From Lodderomyces elongisporus (Eukaryota; Ascomycota; Pichiomycetes; Serinales; Debaryomycetaceae), in assembly GCF_030384665.1 (NCBI RefSeq), contig NC_083676.1, forward strand, positions 372,001 through 436,000: a stretch of DNA of 64,000 bases, given 5' to 3'. The translations under genes and the position numbers were made by a program. The notes beneath the pieces were generated by a model that was not told the origin of the DNA, searched no databases, and was given only the letters and a program-made list of their open reading frames with translations. Shown piece by piece: positions 52,401 through 61,900 of the stretch (its first letter is position 1; each line of letters begins with the position of its first letter).

Positions 52401-54219
52401 TATGGTGAAAATAGATAATTGGTTGGAAGTGATTCCGCAACTTATTTCGCGGATTCATCAACCCAATGAGATTGTTAGTAGTTCTCTCTTTGGATTGCTA
52501 ACAGAGCTAGGTAAGGCACATCCTCAAGCCTTGGTGTATCCATTGGCTGTGGCAATTACTTCTGAGTCAGCCAGCAGAAAGAAAGCTGCCCAGTCGATTA
52601 TCGAAAAGATGAGATTCCATTCGGCAACTTTGGTAGACCAGTCGGAGTTGGTTAGTAAAGAGCTTATTCGTGTTGCTGTATTGTGGCATGAACAATGGTA
52701 TGAAGGCTTGGAAGATGCATCTAGATTGTTTTTTGGAGAGAAAAACACCGACAAAATGTATGAAGTTTTGGAGCCTTTACATCAAATGTTGCAACGTGGG
52801 CCAGAAACTATGCGAGAGCAAGCATTTGCAAATGCGTTTGGCCGTGATTTGGCAGATGCGTTTGAATGGGTGATGAACTTTAAAAGAACCAATGATGTAA
52901 CAAACTTGAATCCCGCCTGGGATATATATTACAATGTCTTTAGAAGGATCACAAGGCAGTTACCACAGCTTGTTAGTCTTGAGTTACAATTTGTATCGCC
53001 AATGCTTGAAAAGGCTCATAATTTGGAATTGGCGTTACCGGGTACTTATGAAGCAGGAAAGCCAATTATACGAATTGTCAAGTTTGACCCAACATTTTCT
53101 GTGATTTCATCAAAGCAAAGACCTAGGAAGCTATCTATTCGAGGAAGCAATGGTAAAGATTATCAATATGTGTTGAAAGGTCACGAGGATATTAGGCAGG
53201 ATAATTTGGTCATGCAATTGTTTGGGTTGGTAAACACTCTTTTGGTCAATGATCCAGAGTGTTTCAAGAGACATTTGGACATCCAGCGATATTCGGCAAT
53301 ACCTTTGTCTCCCAAAGTAGGTTTACTTGGTTGGGTTCCTAATAGTGATACTTTCCATATGCTCATTAAGGGTTATAGAGAGTCAAGAAGTATTATGTTG
53401 AATATTGAGCATCGTCTTTTACTACAAATGGCTCCAGACTATGATATTCTCACGTTATTACAAAAAGTTGAGGTATTTACAAGTGCATTAGATAATACAA
53501 GAGGACAAGACTTGTACAAGGTGCTTTGGCTCAAGTCGAAGTCTTCTGAAGCATGGTTGGATCGCCGTACAACATACACAAGATCATTAGCTGTGATGTC
53601 TATGGTTGGTTATATATTGGGATTGGGCGATAGGCATCCATCCAATTTGATGTTGAATAGAACTACAGGTAAAGTTATACACATTGATTTTGGTGATTGC
53701 TTTGAAGCAGCAATCCTTCGAGAAAAGTACCCTGAAAAGGTTCCATTTAGGTTAACTAGGATGTTGAATTATGCAATGGAGGTGAGTGGTATTGAGGGTT
53801 CATTCCGAATTACATGCGAACATGTCATGCGGGTGTTGCGGGACAATAAAGAATCTTTGATGGCGATTTTGGAAGCATTTGCATATGACCCGTTGATCAA
53901 TTGGGGATTTGATTTCCCGACTAAAGTTTTAGCGGAAGCTACTGGAACTCGGGTTAATTTGGTTAATGTCAAGGACTTGTTGAGGGCAGGCAAAATTGAC
54001 GAAGTAGAGGCTGCGAGATTACAAAAGCAAAATCAATTAGAAATTAGAAATGCAAGAGCGGCATTGGTGTTGAAAAGAATAACCGATAAACTCACAGGAA
54101 ACGATATTAAACGATTAAAAGGTTTGGATGTTCCAACGCAAGTGGACAAATTGATACAACAAGCTACCAGTGTTGAGAATTTGTGTCAGCACTACATTGG
54201 ATGGTGTTCTTTTTGGTAA
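46453..54219 (+). CDS. TOR1: TOR PIK-related kinase
   Basis: A 2588-residue TOR kinase, the core of TORC1/TORC2, which couples nutrients to growth. HEAT repeats fill about 80-1300, the FAT domain about 1350-1950, the FRB about 2066-2165 with rapamycin-contact Ser2090 in Glu-Asp-Ala-Ser-Arg, and the kinase about 2195-2500 with Gly-Asp-Arg-His-Pro-Ser-Asn (Asp2393) and Asp-Phe-Gly (Asp2412). The FATC tail ends Gly-Trp-Cys-Ser-Phe-Trp. Two low-complexity inserts are notable: an N-terminal Gln plus CTG-codon tract (residues 15-64) and a poly-Asn stretch within FAT (about 1845-1912). The first ATG is in good context; an internal ATG at 46669 (residue 73) would omit the tract and match a compact start near the HEAT array. 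Confidence 0.97.
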   Translation: MAVTSSQGQQLHMQLTQQHQYQHEHLPLLLLPLQQQQQQQLLQQQLQQQQQQLLLLLQQQLSLLQQLQVIDGMALNGIFKGLTSNSKESRKKYAQELHNYLTSISRDLSTEQFHRYNNDINKIIFDLLHRESSLEILGGIAALNALIEFDSGLGNENASKTARFSNYLGSLILSNDITIMRQATKTLGRLATLGGNLTSDFVDYEAKRAIEWLQNDSKAHENRRHAAILILTALADFAPLLLLPLINQILENLWQPLRDNKLLIRKDAAVALLRCMEILNGRDPNLRQHWVRKLIELASKILNPHDKGDNSNYYNSNNNMSNNNGPDDSKLILASTQLGGNIHGSLLVYEVVLKFYKDPFVASRFGSMYENSILYKNHKESVIRQELTNIFSLLCKVDTDLFVERYLHRTFYYYLSQLKKYRGLHTELATADKCAIFYSIGKIAIEVGNQTATYLDAILDNIREGLAYTSSGGVQLILTNAGNQSDNATIIQANITAISSSSKTHITKRGLEPAIFDCIGKLSIAVGPALTKHLQRDILDLMFANCSLSVHLQDVLQILCKNIPSLSPLINEKLLHLLSLALAGKGFQPPGSPYGITKINRKLARDCRLIMISRDTGLGISSIRDDHELYEHQDSQIIVQALEMLTAFPFENYQLNEFVRYCTITYLESNDPQVRLTATRTSCEIFVKDPICQQVSINALNAVHDVLCKLLAISITDPVPEIRITGLKSLAAAGSFDPQLSQAENVKLLFIALNDEVFEVKKVAMKILGRLSSINPAYIVPSLRKTLIQLLSKLDYSVSSRSKEESAVLLSILISNSKELTRPYVKPIMASLLPKAKDASSSVASSAIKCLGELAVVGGEDLKPFQSELMPLILDTFQDQSSFYKRDAALKTLGQFSSSSGYVIQPLLDYPQLLGMLVAILKSDNSVLIRRETVRLLGILGALDPYKHREVEETSKNIPVEQNAPPIDVALLMQGLSPSNEEYYPTVAITNLMKILKDPSLNLLHTKVIQAIMYIFQTLGLRCVTFLPQIIPGLISVMHSSLHNMLKFYFQQLGDIILIVKQHIRPYLDDVLKAVKQYFVFNTLMNLQVTIILVIQSISKALDGEFKAYLPEILDLLLGVLEEDNSNDKISSFQVLKSFVIFGNNIVEFVDIIVPTIVRMFESGPLELRIAAIETIGRLSRKVSLNDMASRIIHPILRILNLGSIELREPCINTLNQMLLHLGAEFVVFIPVIKKTMVSQRINSPKFELLVNKLLSGDPLPHSMEIYKEYDNNSNEPESDLSSKKLPVNQNALRIAWDASQRITKEDWQEWIDGLSKEMLLQSPSHAIRACASLAADYYPLAKDLFNASFASCWNELYSQHKEELVQAFCIALSSPTNPPEIHQTLLNLAEFMEHDDKSLPIAISTLGQYAQQCHAFAKALHYKELEFYEEPTTPTIESLISINNQLQQSDAAIGILKHAQLHHDLQLKETWYEKLHRWDDALEAYNERARVEPDNMEVTLGKMRCFHALGEWEQLSELARSKWESTSNDMRRSIAPLAAAAAWGLGQWDRMDDCIKVMKTASPDKAFFDAILNLHRNNFDEASNQISKARDLLVTEITALVSESYNRAYGVVVRVQMLAELEEIIKYKCLPQGSEKRAVMRKTWNTRLLGCQRNVDIWQRMLKVRTLVIKPKQDMDMWIKFANLCRKSGRLNLAEKSLNLLLEEGSAENPSRAPPQVVYAQLKYMWAKGQRPEALRHLVDFTTRMSQDLKLNPNDLITQPLPSEGPGIPKHVEEYTRLLARCFLKQGEWQIALNSNWRLETSEIILGAYLLATHFDSKWYKAWHNWALANFEVISLYTSEVQMGNNDNNNSNNNSLNSNNKVEHLEDQPLNNGQPRDANFDKYNGNNKSNNSNNNNNNNNNNNNNNNNNAGFGAGAAGAAYGTNIVMMETVQRHVIPSIKGFFHSIALSNTNSLQDMLRLLTLWFKFGGIPEAAKAMTDGFSMVKIDNWLEVIPQLISRIHQPNEIVSSSLFGLLTELGKAHPQALVYPLAVAITSESASRKKAAQSIIEKMRFHSATLVDQSELVSKELIRVAVLWHEQWYEGLEDASRLFFGEKNTDKMYEVLEPLHQMLQRGPETMREQAFANAFGRDLADAFEWVMNFKRTNDVTNLNPAWDIYYNVFRRITRQLPQLVSLELQFVSPMLEKAHNLELALPGTYEAGKPIIRIVKFDPTFSVISSKQRPRKLSIRGSNGKDYQYVLKGHEDIRQDNLVMQLFGLVNTLLVNDPECFKRHLDIQRYSAIPLSPKVGLLGWVPNSDTFHMLIKGYRESRSIMLNIEHRLLLQMAPDYDILTLLQKVEVFTSALDNTRGQDLYKVLWLKSKSSEAWLDRRTTYTRSLAVMSMVGYILGLGDRHPSNLMLNRTTGKVIHIDFGDCFEAAILREKYPEKVPFRLTRMLNYAMEVSGIEGSFRITCEHVMRVLRDNKESLMAILEAFAYDPLINWGFDFPTKVLAEATGTRVNLVNVKDLLRAGKIDEVEAARLQKQNQLEIRNARAALVLKRITDKLTGNDIKRLKGLDVPTQVDKLIQQATSVENLCQHYIGWCSFW
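46495..46644 (+). repeat. CAA/CTG-rich tract at TOR1 5' end
   Basis: Fifteen in-frame CTG codons lie between codons 15 and 64, in blocks of one to five, among many CAA codons. In CUG-Ser yeasts this reads as a Ser/Gln tract, whereas the standard code gives Leu/Gln. Confidence 0.9.
51987..52188 (+). repeat. AAC/AAT repeat within TOR1 FAT domain
   Basis: An Asn-rich insertion encoded by AAC/AAT triplets, including a longer poly-Asn run near 52121-52180, followed by a Gly/Ala stretch. It falls between FAT-domain helices, where mTOR also has a disordered loop. Confidence 0.9.
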
Positions 54220-54346
54220 AAAAAAAAAAAAAAATTCTGTTATATTGTCAAGTTTCTTTAATTTTGTATACATATGTATATGTTTTTATATTTATAATTA
54301 TATTTTTTTTTAAATTAAAGACATAGACAATTTCTATATTAAAAGG

Positions 54347-55492
54347 CTACGCTACTTTTTTAGCAATGTTTACAAATCCACTTCCCTTTAAACTTAATGT
54401 AATGAAACTGTCGCCATTATTGCCACGGCCTTTTTCCCCACCATCATAGCTATAATCAGCTTCATCGTCGTCATCGCTCTTGAGGAACGCCTCTGTTCCA
54501 AAAATTGATTTAATATCTCGGAGCATGTATACTAAATCTTCATTAACCTGTGACTTGTGAATCTTAATTCTTCCGATATCTTCTTTACCAATGGTCATAT
54601 AAACAAGGCAAAGAGGTAATTGGTACCTATCGACACATCCGCTGGTTGTAATCTCCTCCATTAACTGATAGGCAGTGGTCTCACCGACTTCTTCTGGTAA
54701 GGTTTGGGCTGCACCGACATTGTCGCTCAGGATTCTGAAACCTCTCTTTGATTCGGCAACAAGCGTGACACCAAATCCTGGAGACTTACCTGCATTTTCA
54801 CCTCTCCAGACATCTGCTGCAATATTTACTTCGCATCCAGTTCCCTTAAGAACTTGTCTTGCGGCATCTATCATCCTATTAACTGTAGACGGGCTGACTC
54901 TAGTACAATATGCAACACCTCTGATTGCTGAGAATTTTGGTACTTCAATGGCATGAATAGTCAAAGGTACCGGTAGTAAAGAGTTACAAACCAAATGTAC
55001 CTCGCCTCCGCCTAAAGGTGGAGAGCCACGTTTAAGAATATGCAATAAACAATCTCGCACACCAAACTTTTCCATTATAGGCAAGAATCCCCATTTAATT
55101 GTGTCAACGCTTACTTCATTGGGACTGTTTGTCAATCCTTTGAAAAGTATACTAAACTTCTTTTTAGAAAACGGAGCCAACATCAACGCGGGCTCAATGA
55201 AATAGCCAACAGGTTTTGACAAAGGACAGTTGTGAGTTATTTCCCCACCAATGATAATACCAGGTCTGTAAATAACAGTTGAACCAGTGTATGAGATTTC
55301 AATGTGCGATCCATTAGTGACAGATTCTATGAGTCTCAAGAAGGAAACTTCGTAGTCTTTCAAACCTGGATTTAAACTATTTGATCTGATTTTGGTGATT
55401 TTCACAGGTTTTCCTGAAAGAGTAGAAAGAATTATTCTCAACCGGAAATTTTTGTGTCCTTCAAATGTAACCACATCTTTCTTCGACAGCAT
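54347..55492 (-). CDS. RCL1: RNA 3'-terminal phosphate cyclase-like protein Rcl1
   Basis: A 381-residue RTC-fold protein lacking cyclase activity, which works with Bms1 in the nucleolus for early pre-18S rRNA processing. The N-terminal Thr-Phe-Glu-Gly-His-Lys-Asn-Phe-Arg-Leu-Arg segment, Leu-Lys-Arg-Gly-Ser-Pro-Pro-Leu-Gly-Gly-Gly-Glu-Val and the Arg-Gly-Val-Ala-Tyr-Cys-Thr-Arg-Val-Ser-Pro motif are characteristic of the Rcl1 branch. An acidic insert (Asp-Asp-Asp-Asp-Glu, about 342-346) precedes the C-terminus. It is convergent with TOR1 and divergent from TAF4, with a PAC motif in its promoter. Confidence 0.96.
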   Translation of the reverse strand: MLSKKDVVTFEGHKNFRLRIILSTLSGKPVKITKIRSNSLNPGLKDYEVSFLRLIESVTNGSHIEISYTGSTVIYRPGIIIGGEITHNCPLSKPVGYFIEPALMLAPFSKKKFSILFKGLTNSPNEVSVDTIKWGFLPIMEKFGVRDCLLHILKRGSPPLGGGEVHLVCNSLLPVPLTIHAIEVPKFSAIRGVAYCTRVSPSTVNRMIDAARQVLKGTGCEVNIAADVWRGENAGKSPGFGVTLVAESKRGFRILSDNVGAAQTLPEEVGETTAYQLMEEITTSGCVDRYQLPLCLVYMTIGKEDIGRIKIHKSQVNEDLVYMLRDIKSIFGTEAFLKSDDDDEADYSYDGGEKGRGNNGDSFITLSLKGSGFVNIAKKVA

Positions 55493-55633
55493 CTCGAAGT
55501 TAATTTAGTAATTATGTAAAGTTGTGTTGTTGCAGTTTGTTTGCAAAAAAAAGATTTCTAAATAATAGAAACTTGACTTGAAGAAATTGTGTTTGTTTGT
55601 TTGCTTGCTTGTGTGTGTACGTGTGTATGTGTG

Positions 55634-55689
55634 TATGTTTGTATGTTTGTATGTTTGTATGTTTGTATGTTTGTATGTTTGTATGTTTG
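55634..55689. repeat. TATGTTTG octamer array, 7 units
   Basis: Seven perfect 8-bp tandem units about 145-200 bp upstream of the RCL1 ATG, preceded by TGTG/TGTA variants. Confidence 0.9.
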
Positions 55690-55720
55690 TATGTAAAAGA
55701 ATGATAGTGATGAAGTGATG

Positions 55721-55810
55721 CTCATCACCAACACATTGGAAACAATTGTAATTTACAACTCAAATATATATTTTTTCTAGGAAGAAAAGAAAATTTGAAA
55801 AGAAAAATTT
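55721..55810 (-). promoter_or_regulatory. PAC and RRPE-like motifs at RCL1
   Basis: CTCATC at 55721-55726 is GATGAG on the gene strand (GGTGATGAGC, a PAC core), and AAAAATTT at 55803-55810 resembles RRPE. They lie about 230 and 310 bp from the RCL1 ATG. RCL1 is a ribosome-biogenesis gene, which fits the motif pair. Confidence 0.5.
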
Positions 55811-55978
55811 AAAAAAGAGAGATTTATTGTGCTACCATATGGGCATAGCTTATGTGCCGCACCTAAAGTTTCTTTGCTGAGCCAAATTATATTTGTAAGA
55901 GACGAGTATGATAAATCAACAAATCTATACAGAGTCTTCAATCATCGACATCTTCCATTTTCAAATAACTAAGAAACC

Positions 55979-57631
55979 ATGTCTGAAGATCTCAAGCGAT
56001 CTGCTTCAGATATACAAGATGAACTAGCACAAAGCCCCAAACGTGTCAAATTTAATGATCCCCCTCAAATTGATGATGTAAATAAATATGATGCTAATAA
56101 CGTCAATGCCAACGCCAATGTCAATGCCAACGCCAATGTCAATGCCAACGCCAATGACGGTAACAGCAATAACTTCGCTAGTATTGCCAGCAATGTCACT
56201 ACTAATCCCATTGACTCTACTGTTACCCAGCCTCAGCCTGTTTCTCCTGAAATCCAGAACCCCATTACTACACTACTACAAACAGACCCTGGTGTTGGAG
56301 CTTCAAAGGATCTGCTGACGACAAATGGCTCAGCTATCAATATTACTAAAAATGCTGATACTAATAATATCGAAACTAATACTGCTAGCATCAATCCTGT
56401 TAGTAACACCAATACTAATACCAAGCCTGCAAGTGTCGATACTGTTGATATTAAGTCTGTCAGTGCTAATACTGCTGATACTGCTACTGATACTAAGCCT
56501 GTCAGTGCTGATAATGCTGATACTGCTACTGATACTAAGCCTGTCAGTGCTGATACTGCTGATACTGCTGATACTGATGCTGATGCTAAGCCTGCCAGTG
56601 CTAATACCTCTAATACTACGAACGCTAATACCGCTGGTACTGGTGCTTCGAATACTGATGTTGCTAATTCCTCTTCCGCTACTACTTCCACAGGTGATGC
56701 TAAACCACAAGTGCAAGGAGCAAACGAGACTGGCTCAAATCAGCATGATCAGCGAGATTCTTCTAAATTGAACGATGCTATTGCAGCAGCAGGTGTTGAT
56801 ATACAGAAAGAAGAAGAACTTTTACAACAAAGGCAACTGAATCGAAAGCCTGGAGCTCCATCTGAAAAACAAGATGGATCAAAGTCGCAGACGCAAGTAC
56901 CATTACTCAATCCGTATCATTTGTCGGCGTTTCTTGCAAAAGTTTCCAAGACGCATCAAATACATCAAAACTTCCTTGAGGATGGCAATTTGCTAAACCT
57001 AATTTCTGATGCATGCGAGGACTGGCTCTCGCATATTGCGAGCAAGGCGCTTATCTTGTCTAGGCACAGGCGAAGGGGTACACAATTTTCACTGAAAAAA
57101 GGAGGACTGTCTTCTCTGACCCAATTGTCGCAACAAAGGTCTGCAGTATCCAAAGAGTTAAGAAACCTTGCCTTGCGACAAAAGGAAATGGAAGAGAAAA
57201 GGGTCCAGAAACGTATTGCTTTAGGATTGGAAAAAAGTTCTGGTAATGGTACAGATGATGCTGCGAACGGGAAACCTGGGTCGGAAGAGACATTGCATAG
57301 GGCTGCAAATGCCACTGCAGCAATGATGGCGACGGGAAAGAAAAAATATAGCTGGATGAGCTCTGGAGGTGGCGGTGCAGGGAGTATAGGCTCTTTAGGT
57401 GATGATGCTAGAGGGAGCGGTGTAGGTATTGGTGGAGGCGGTGTAGGAGGAGGTGATAGTAAGACGAAACAAAGTGCTATTTTATCGACGAGAGGAGATA
57501 ATGGATTGAGGTATAGGGATCTTCGGTCAACCAATGCAATAGTATTGAAAGATTTGCTAAACGCATTGGAAGGCGAGAAGAAGGGAACTCAACATGCTAT
57601 TACCAAGGGATACGCTAAGTTGCGAGATTAA
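55979..57631 (+). CDS. TAF4: TFIID subunit Taf4
   Basis: A 550-residue TFIID component. The C-terminal half matches Taf4: Ala-Gly-Val-Asp-Ile-Gln-Lys-Glu-Glu-Glu-Leu-Leu near residue 270, an Ile-Ser-Asp-Ala-Cys-Glu-Asp-Trp helix of the histone-like fold, Ile-Leu-Ser-Arg-His-Arg-Arg, Lys-Arg-Ile-Ala-Leu-Gly-Leu-Glu-Lys, Ser-Glu-Glu-Thr-Leu-His-Arg-Ala, and the terminal Lys-Gly-Tyr-Ala-Lys-Leu-Arg-Asp. With Taf12 it forms a histone-fold pair scaffolding TFIID. Residues about 35-240 are tandem Asn/Ala/Asp/Thr repeats, absent from the shorter S. cerevisiae protein. A Gly-rich run lies near 460-500. The first ATG, with the conserved Lys-Arg near residue 6, is used. Confidence 0.93.
   Translation: MSEDLKRSASDIQDELAQSPKRVKFNDPPQIDDVNKYDANNVNANANVNANANVNANANDGNSNNFASIASNVTTNPIDSTVTQPQPVSPEIQNPITTLLQTDPGVGASKDLLTTNGSAINITKNADTNNIETNTASINPVSNTNTNTKPASVDTVDIKSVSANTADTATDTKPVSADNADTATDTKPVSADTADTADTDADAKPASANTSNTTNANTAGTGASNTDVANSSSATTSTGDAKPQVQGANETGSNQHDQRDSSKLNDAIAAAGVDIQKEEELLQQRQLNRKPGAPSEKQDGSKSQTQVPLLNPYHLSAFLAKVSKTHQIHQNFLEDGNLLNLISDACEDWLSHIASKALILSRHRRRGTQFSLKKGGLSSLTQLSQQRSAVSKELRNLALRQKEMEEKRVQKRIALGLEKSSGNGTDDAANGKPGSEETLHRAANATAAMMATGKKKYSWMSSGGGGAGSIGSLGDDARGSGVGIGGGGVGGGDSKTKQSAILSTRGDNGLRYRDLRSTNAIVLKDLLNALEGEKKGTQHAITKGYAKLRD
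56100..56600 (+). repeat. two tandem repeat blocks in TAF4 coding sequence
   Basis: Block one (56102-56156) repeats GCCAACGCCAATGTCAAT-type units giving Asn-Ala-Asn-Val. Block two (about 56455-56600) repeats a 42- to 45-bp unit giving Ser-Ala-x-x-Ala-Asp-Thr-Ala-Thr-Asp-Thr-Lys-Pro-Val. Both remain in frame. Confidence 0.85.
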
Positions 57632-58932
57632 GTAATGAATAATGTTTATTTAGAGAATTTGGATATTTCTGATTTTGCTTTCCCAATTTTTCTGTTTGTC
57701 TGTTTGTCTGTTTGTTTCTTTGTTTCTTTGTCTCTGTCTGTTTGTCTGTTTGTCTGTTTGTCTGTTTGTTTATTTATTCGTTGTTGATTCAAATCAAACG
57801 TAGAACAAGAATGCGTAAAAACTTTTATTTTTTCAACTCATATGATACTTTGTTGCCCATTTTTTGTTTTGTTAACTAATGTTTCATTGTAGCGAAAAGG
57901 ATTATCACAAGTAAGTAATGGAATGAATTTTTCTAGCAGCAATTACAAAACTGAAAAAGAAAAAGAAAAGAAAAGAAAATAGAAATGAAGAAATTTTGCG
58001 AACAGCTCGTATGAAGTCATTTGATACTTTTCAACTAGAATGGTTTCCATTTTCTAATATGTTCCAGAATAGACCCTTGGATGCTTATTTTTCACTTCTT
58101 TTCTCTTCTTTTGTTTTTTCCTATTTTTTTGGTTGCAAAACCAGGACAAAATAAAAAACCGGTTTGCGCTCCTTTTTATGGTGAAATCATAAGACGCTTG
58201 TAATATTCCTTCGTTTTACTCTTTCACTTTGTCTTAATTTTACTTCCTTTTCCAATATTTTGATCATAGAATGTACCAGAAAAAAAAACCAAGATTACAA
58301 GAGACCAAAACATATCGTTTTCTCATATTCAATCTTATTGGGCTCTACGTTTTGCATCCATTTAATTTGTGCGTTGGTATTTGAAGATACATTTTTATTG
58401 AAAATTTTTTTCTCAGCAATTTTTCTTCTTAACTGTTAAAGATAAAAATGCTGACCTTTTTTGAACTACTAGATCTTATAGAATAAAACTCACAGATTCA
58501 GCTCATCTCCTTGTTTTGTTCAAGAAAAATCTGACTGTAGTGCTAGTGTCAATTTTCTTTAGAAAAGCGTTTGGTAATTCTTGAATAGTGCATTGGTCCG
58601 TAGCTTTTTAGTGCATTGGAAGAAGACAGTAAAATTATGGTTTTTGTGTAAACAAGAAACAAAAAAACAAAAACAGAAAACAAACAGGAAACCAAGTTTT
58701 AAAATCAGTACACGTCTGTTTATGTTTACATTTTAGTTCTTACCCTTTTACTTTTGCCATTACTTTTACCCCCACCCCCCCAAAAAAACAACAACAACTA
58801 CAGCTTCAGAATCCAAATTTATCAAAGCTCACTCAAATCTACGTAAGCTAAGCATACTTACAATCAAATACTGGACTGGCTCTAAAACCAAAATCGGCCG
58901 AATTCAATATTAACTACTCAAACTTTATTTAA
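57632..58932. other. 1.3-kb intergenic, YCS4 promoter region
   Basis: Spacer with a TGTC/TGTT repeat (57692-57776), an AAAAG-rich block near 57953-57980 and a CCCC-run near 58768-58780 shortly before YCS4. No convincing open frame and no cell-cycle box are recognisable by eye. Confidence 0.55.
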
Positions 58933-61900
58933 ATGGACTTTAATCTACAGTCGTATTTCAACGAGTTTGATGTAGATAAGGAGTACGATGTACAATTTGA
59001 TGACTTGAATGGGAAGTTGGGACTAGTGACGGACACATTAGCACATGATTCACAGGCAATAGTATCAAATCCAGAGCTTTTTGAAGATATCTTGGAGCTA
59101 GCTCAAGGATACAGAAAATTGGAATCAAAACAGCAACGTCAATTGTCCTACTTGTTGGCATCTTCATTCAACAATATTGGTCAAAGTTTGCTGCGGGGGT
59201 TAGTGGAAGATGACTATCAAGATGGTCTTGACCAGATTAAAACTACTTTGGAACGATATGGTTATTTGATATACGTTTTGATGAAATTTCTTGGGAGTGA
59301 AGACCACCTGCAAATAAGTGCAGCACGATCACAAAAGAAAGTACCCCGAGATGTTCTTGCCAAATGGAACTCCAATTGTGCAGATGTCGAAAATGCACTC
59401 CTTGCCATCAAGTCTGTTTTGAACATTGACCTTGATAAAGTGTTTTTGACTACACCCGAGAGGGATGCTTATGTCGAGCTTTTCTCCAGACCCATCATCA
59501 ATCTCATGGAGAGCCCTGAAAGGATGAAAGTTGAAGGATTGAGAGTTCTAATATATGATGTTCTCGCTGTTGCTGTCACAAAGCATGCGCATGGAGAGAT
59601 CATGCAACATTCAATCATTCAAAGTTTGACATACTATGCTCATCTCCCTCCATACATGGCTATATTTCTTAGTTTATTAAACAGAAAATACGATCACCCC
59701 TATTTGACTGAAAGGATCCTACGTGAAATTGCACAGACTCGTTTCATTGCCAATGATACTAATGGCCCAAAGGCTATTGCCGAGTTTATCACAAAATTAT
59801 CAGAACTCAGTCCGCATCAAATGTTTAAGCAAATGACGAGTATTTCACAGTTATTGACAAACACCAATTTTACACTTCGTTGCGCAGTTGTTGAAGCGTG
59901 TGGAAATGTCATCATTGGTGTGCTTAAAGATCGATCTCGATTCTCATTGATTGAAACTGCGAACGATTTCAATGGTGCCGATAACAACAACAATAGCAGT
60001 AGCAACGACAATAATAACGACAACGATAACGACAACAATAACAATAACAGCAGCAGCAGCAGCGGCGACGGCGAGGATGATAGCGAGAAAGTGGATAATG
60101 GGCGTCAGTCAGATGAAGTGCATGTTGGAAAATTATTAGATTTACTAGCAGAAAGAGTTTTTGATCAAAACCCGTTTGTGAGGTCCAAGGCTATACAGGC
60201 TTTGACACGTGTTGCTGAATCGAGTCTTAAAGCACCGGCCAAACGTCAACAAATACTCCGTCTTGCTGTAAACTCCTTGGACGATCGAAGTACTTTAGTT
60301 AGGAGGAATTCAATCAAGCTTTTGGGAAAACTCATCTTAAAGCATCCGTTTCAAGGAACGCATGGAACACAGCTTTCCAGAAAATTTTGGTCTTCTCAAT
60401 TACAGGATGCAGAGGATGAATACATCGCGTGTATACCTAAACCAATGGACTTGGGTGCAGACATGGAGATGGAAGAAGATACTGGAGATGAAATGCAAGA
60501 GGATAATGCAGAAGAAAAGGACGATGAAAATGATAACATACGAGAGGAACAAGAGGAATTTGACGGAGGAGAAAAAAGTGAAAACAGCGATAATGATGAA
60601 GAGGATAGGGAAGAAGAAACTGAGAGATTATCAGCGACTGAAACTGCAGCAGCAACATCATCATCATCATCATCATCATCAACAACAGGAGAATCACCAT
60701 TGTCGTCTGCCTCTACTATCAATCATCAGCAAACACCTTCTCCGATTGCAATAGCCAGAGCTAAATTGAAGCGGGATTTTTATAAAGATGCCGTAAAGTT
60801 TATCAAAACAGCGGAAAAGGGCACCACAACAATTTGTAGGCTTTTGTTCTCCAGGAATAGAAATGAGGCTATAGACGCCATGGATTTCATCGTTCTTGCA
60901 GATGCTTTTGGTATTGAAAATGCGAATTACGGAATCAAGCGGATGCTACACTTGGTATGGGTGAAAGGAACTTCAGAAGAAGGCAAATCGGTCTCAGCAC
61001 ACTTGATAGATTGCTACAAAGCCCTTTTTTTGCGTGCTCCAGAAGGAGCCTCAACTACTCAGAAAGCTGCACATATAGCTAAGAGTCTTATGGGATTAAC
61101 TAAAGGGGCTTCAGTTGCTGACTTGGCATCTTTGGAAAAGTTGTTGTGCATGATGTACAGACTCAATATGATACACAGTGAAATTATTGCTGTACTTTGG
61201 CAGGTGTACAAGACTGAAGTGGAAGATACCGATGAGATTATTGAAATGAGACGCTCTTCTATAAAGATCTTAGGAATGCTTGGTACAGACGAACCAAAGA
61301 TTATCGCACAAGGTTTCTCATCGATTTTGAATATCGGATTAAACGAAAAAGGACTCCATGATTTAGAACTTTGTCGTTATTCATGCATTGCATTGCAAAA
61401 ACTCGATCTTGCCTTTTTTTCTAGCAGCATCGAAAACTCACAAGAAAGACAAAAAGAAGCAACAGATCGCATAGTAAATGTGCTTTTGCACGTCCACGAT
61501 GATGCGGAATGGTTTGCAGTTGCAGAACAAGCAATAGATGCTATTTTTGAGATCTGTAATGATCCAGTAGATTTGTGCTCGGACTTGATTCGTGAGAAAT
61601 CCAACAGCGTATTTGCCTCACAGAAGTTTTCAGAATTGCAAAAATGTACAGCATTATCTCAATTACTTTTCATTGTAGGCCACGTTGCAATCAAGACAAT
61701 AGTGTACCTTGAAAGTCTTGAAGCCCAATTTAAGAAAAAACGGCAACATGCAGAGACAAAGGCAACTGAAGGAAATAAGGCTGACCATGAGCGTGATGAA
61801 GAATTGGAGATGATTGGTGGAACATCGGAGGACGATTTTGCAGATGCAGTGCAACATGTGAGGGAGAAAGAATTACTTTATGGACAAACATCTATTCTTG

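Larger units (their letters stand above)
55493..55978. other. divergent RCL1-TAF4 promoter region
   Basis: A 486-bp shared promoter with a TATGTTTG octamer array (55634-55689, seven units), a PAC motif and A/T-rich RRPE-like segments. No gene is seen. Confidence 0.6.
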
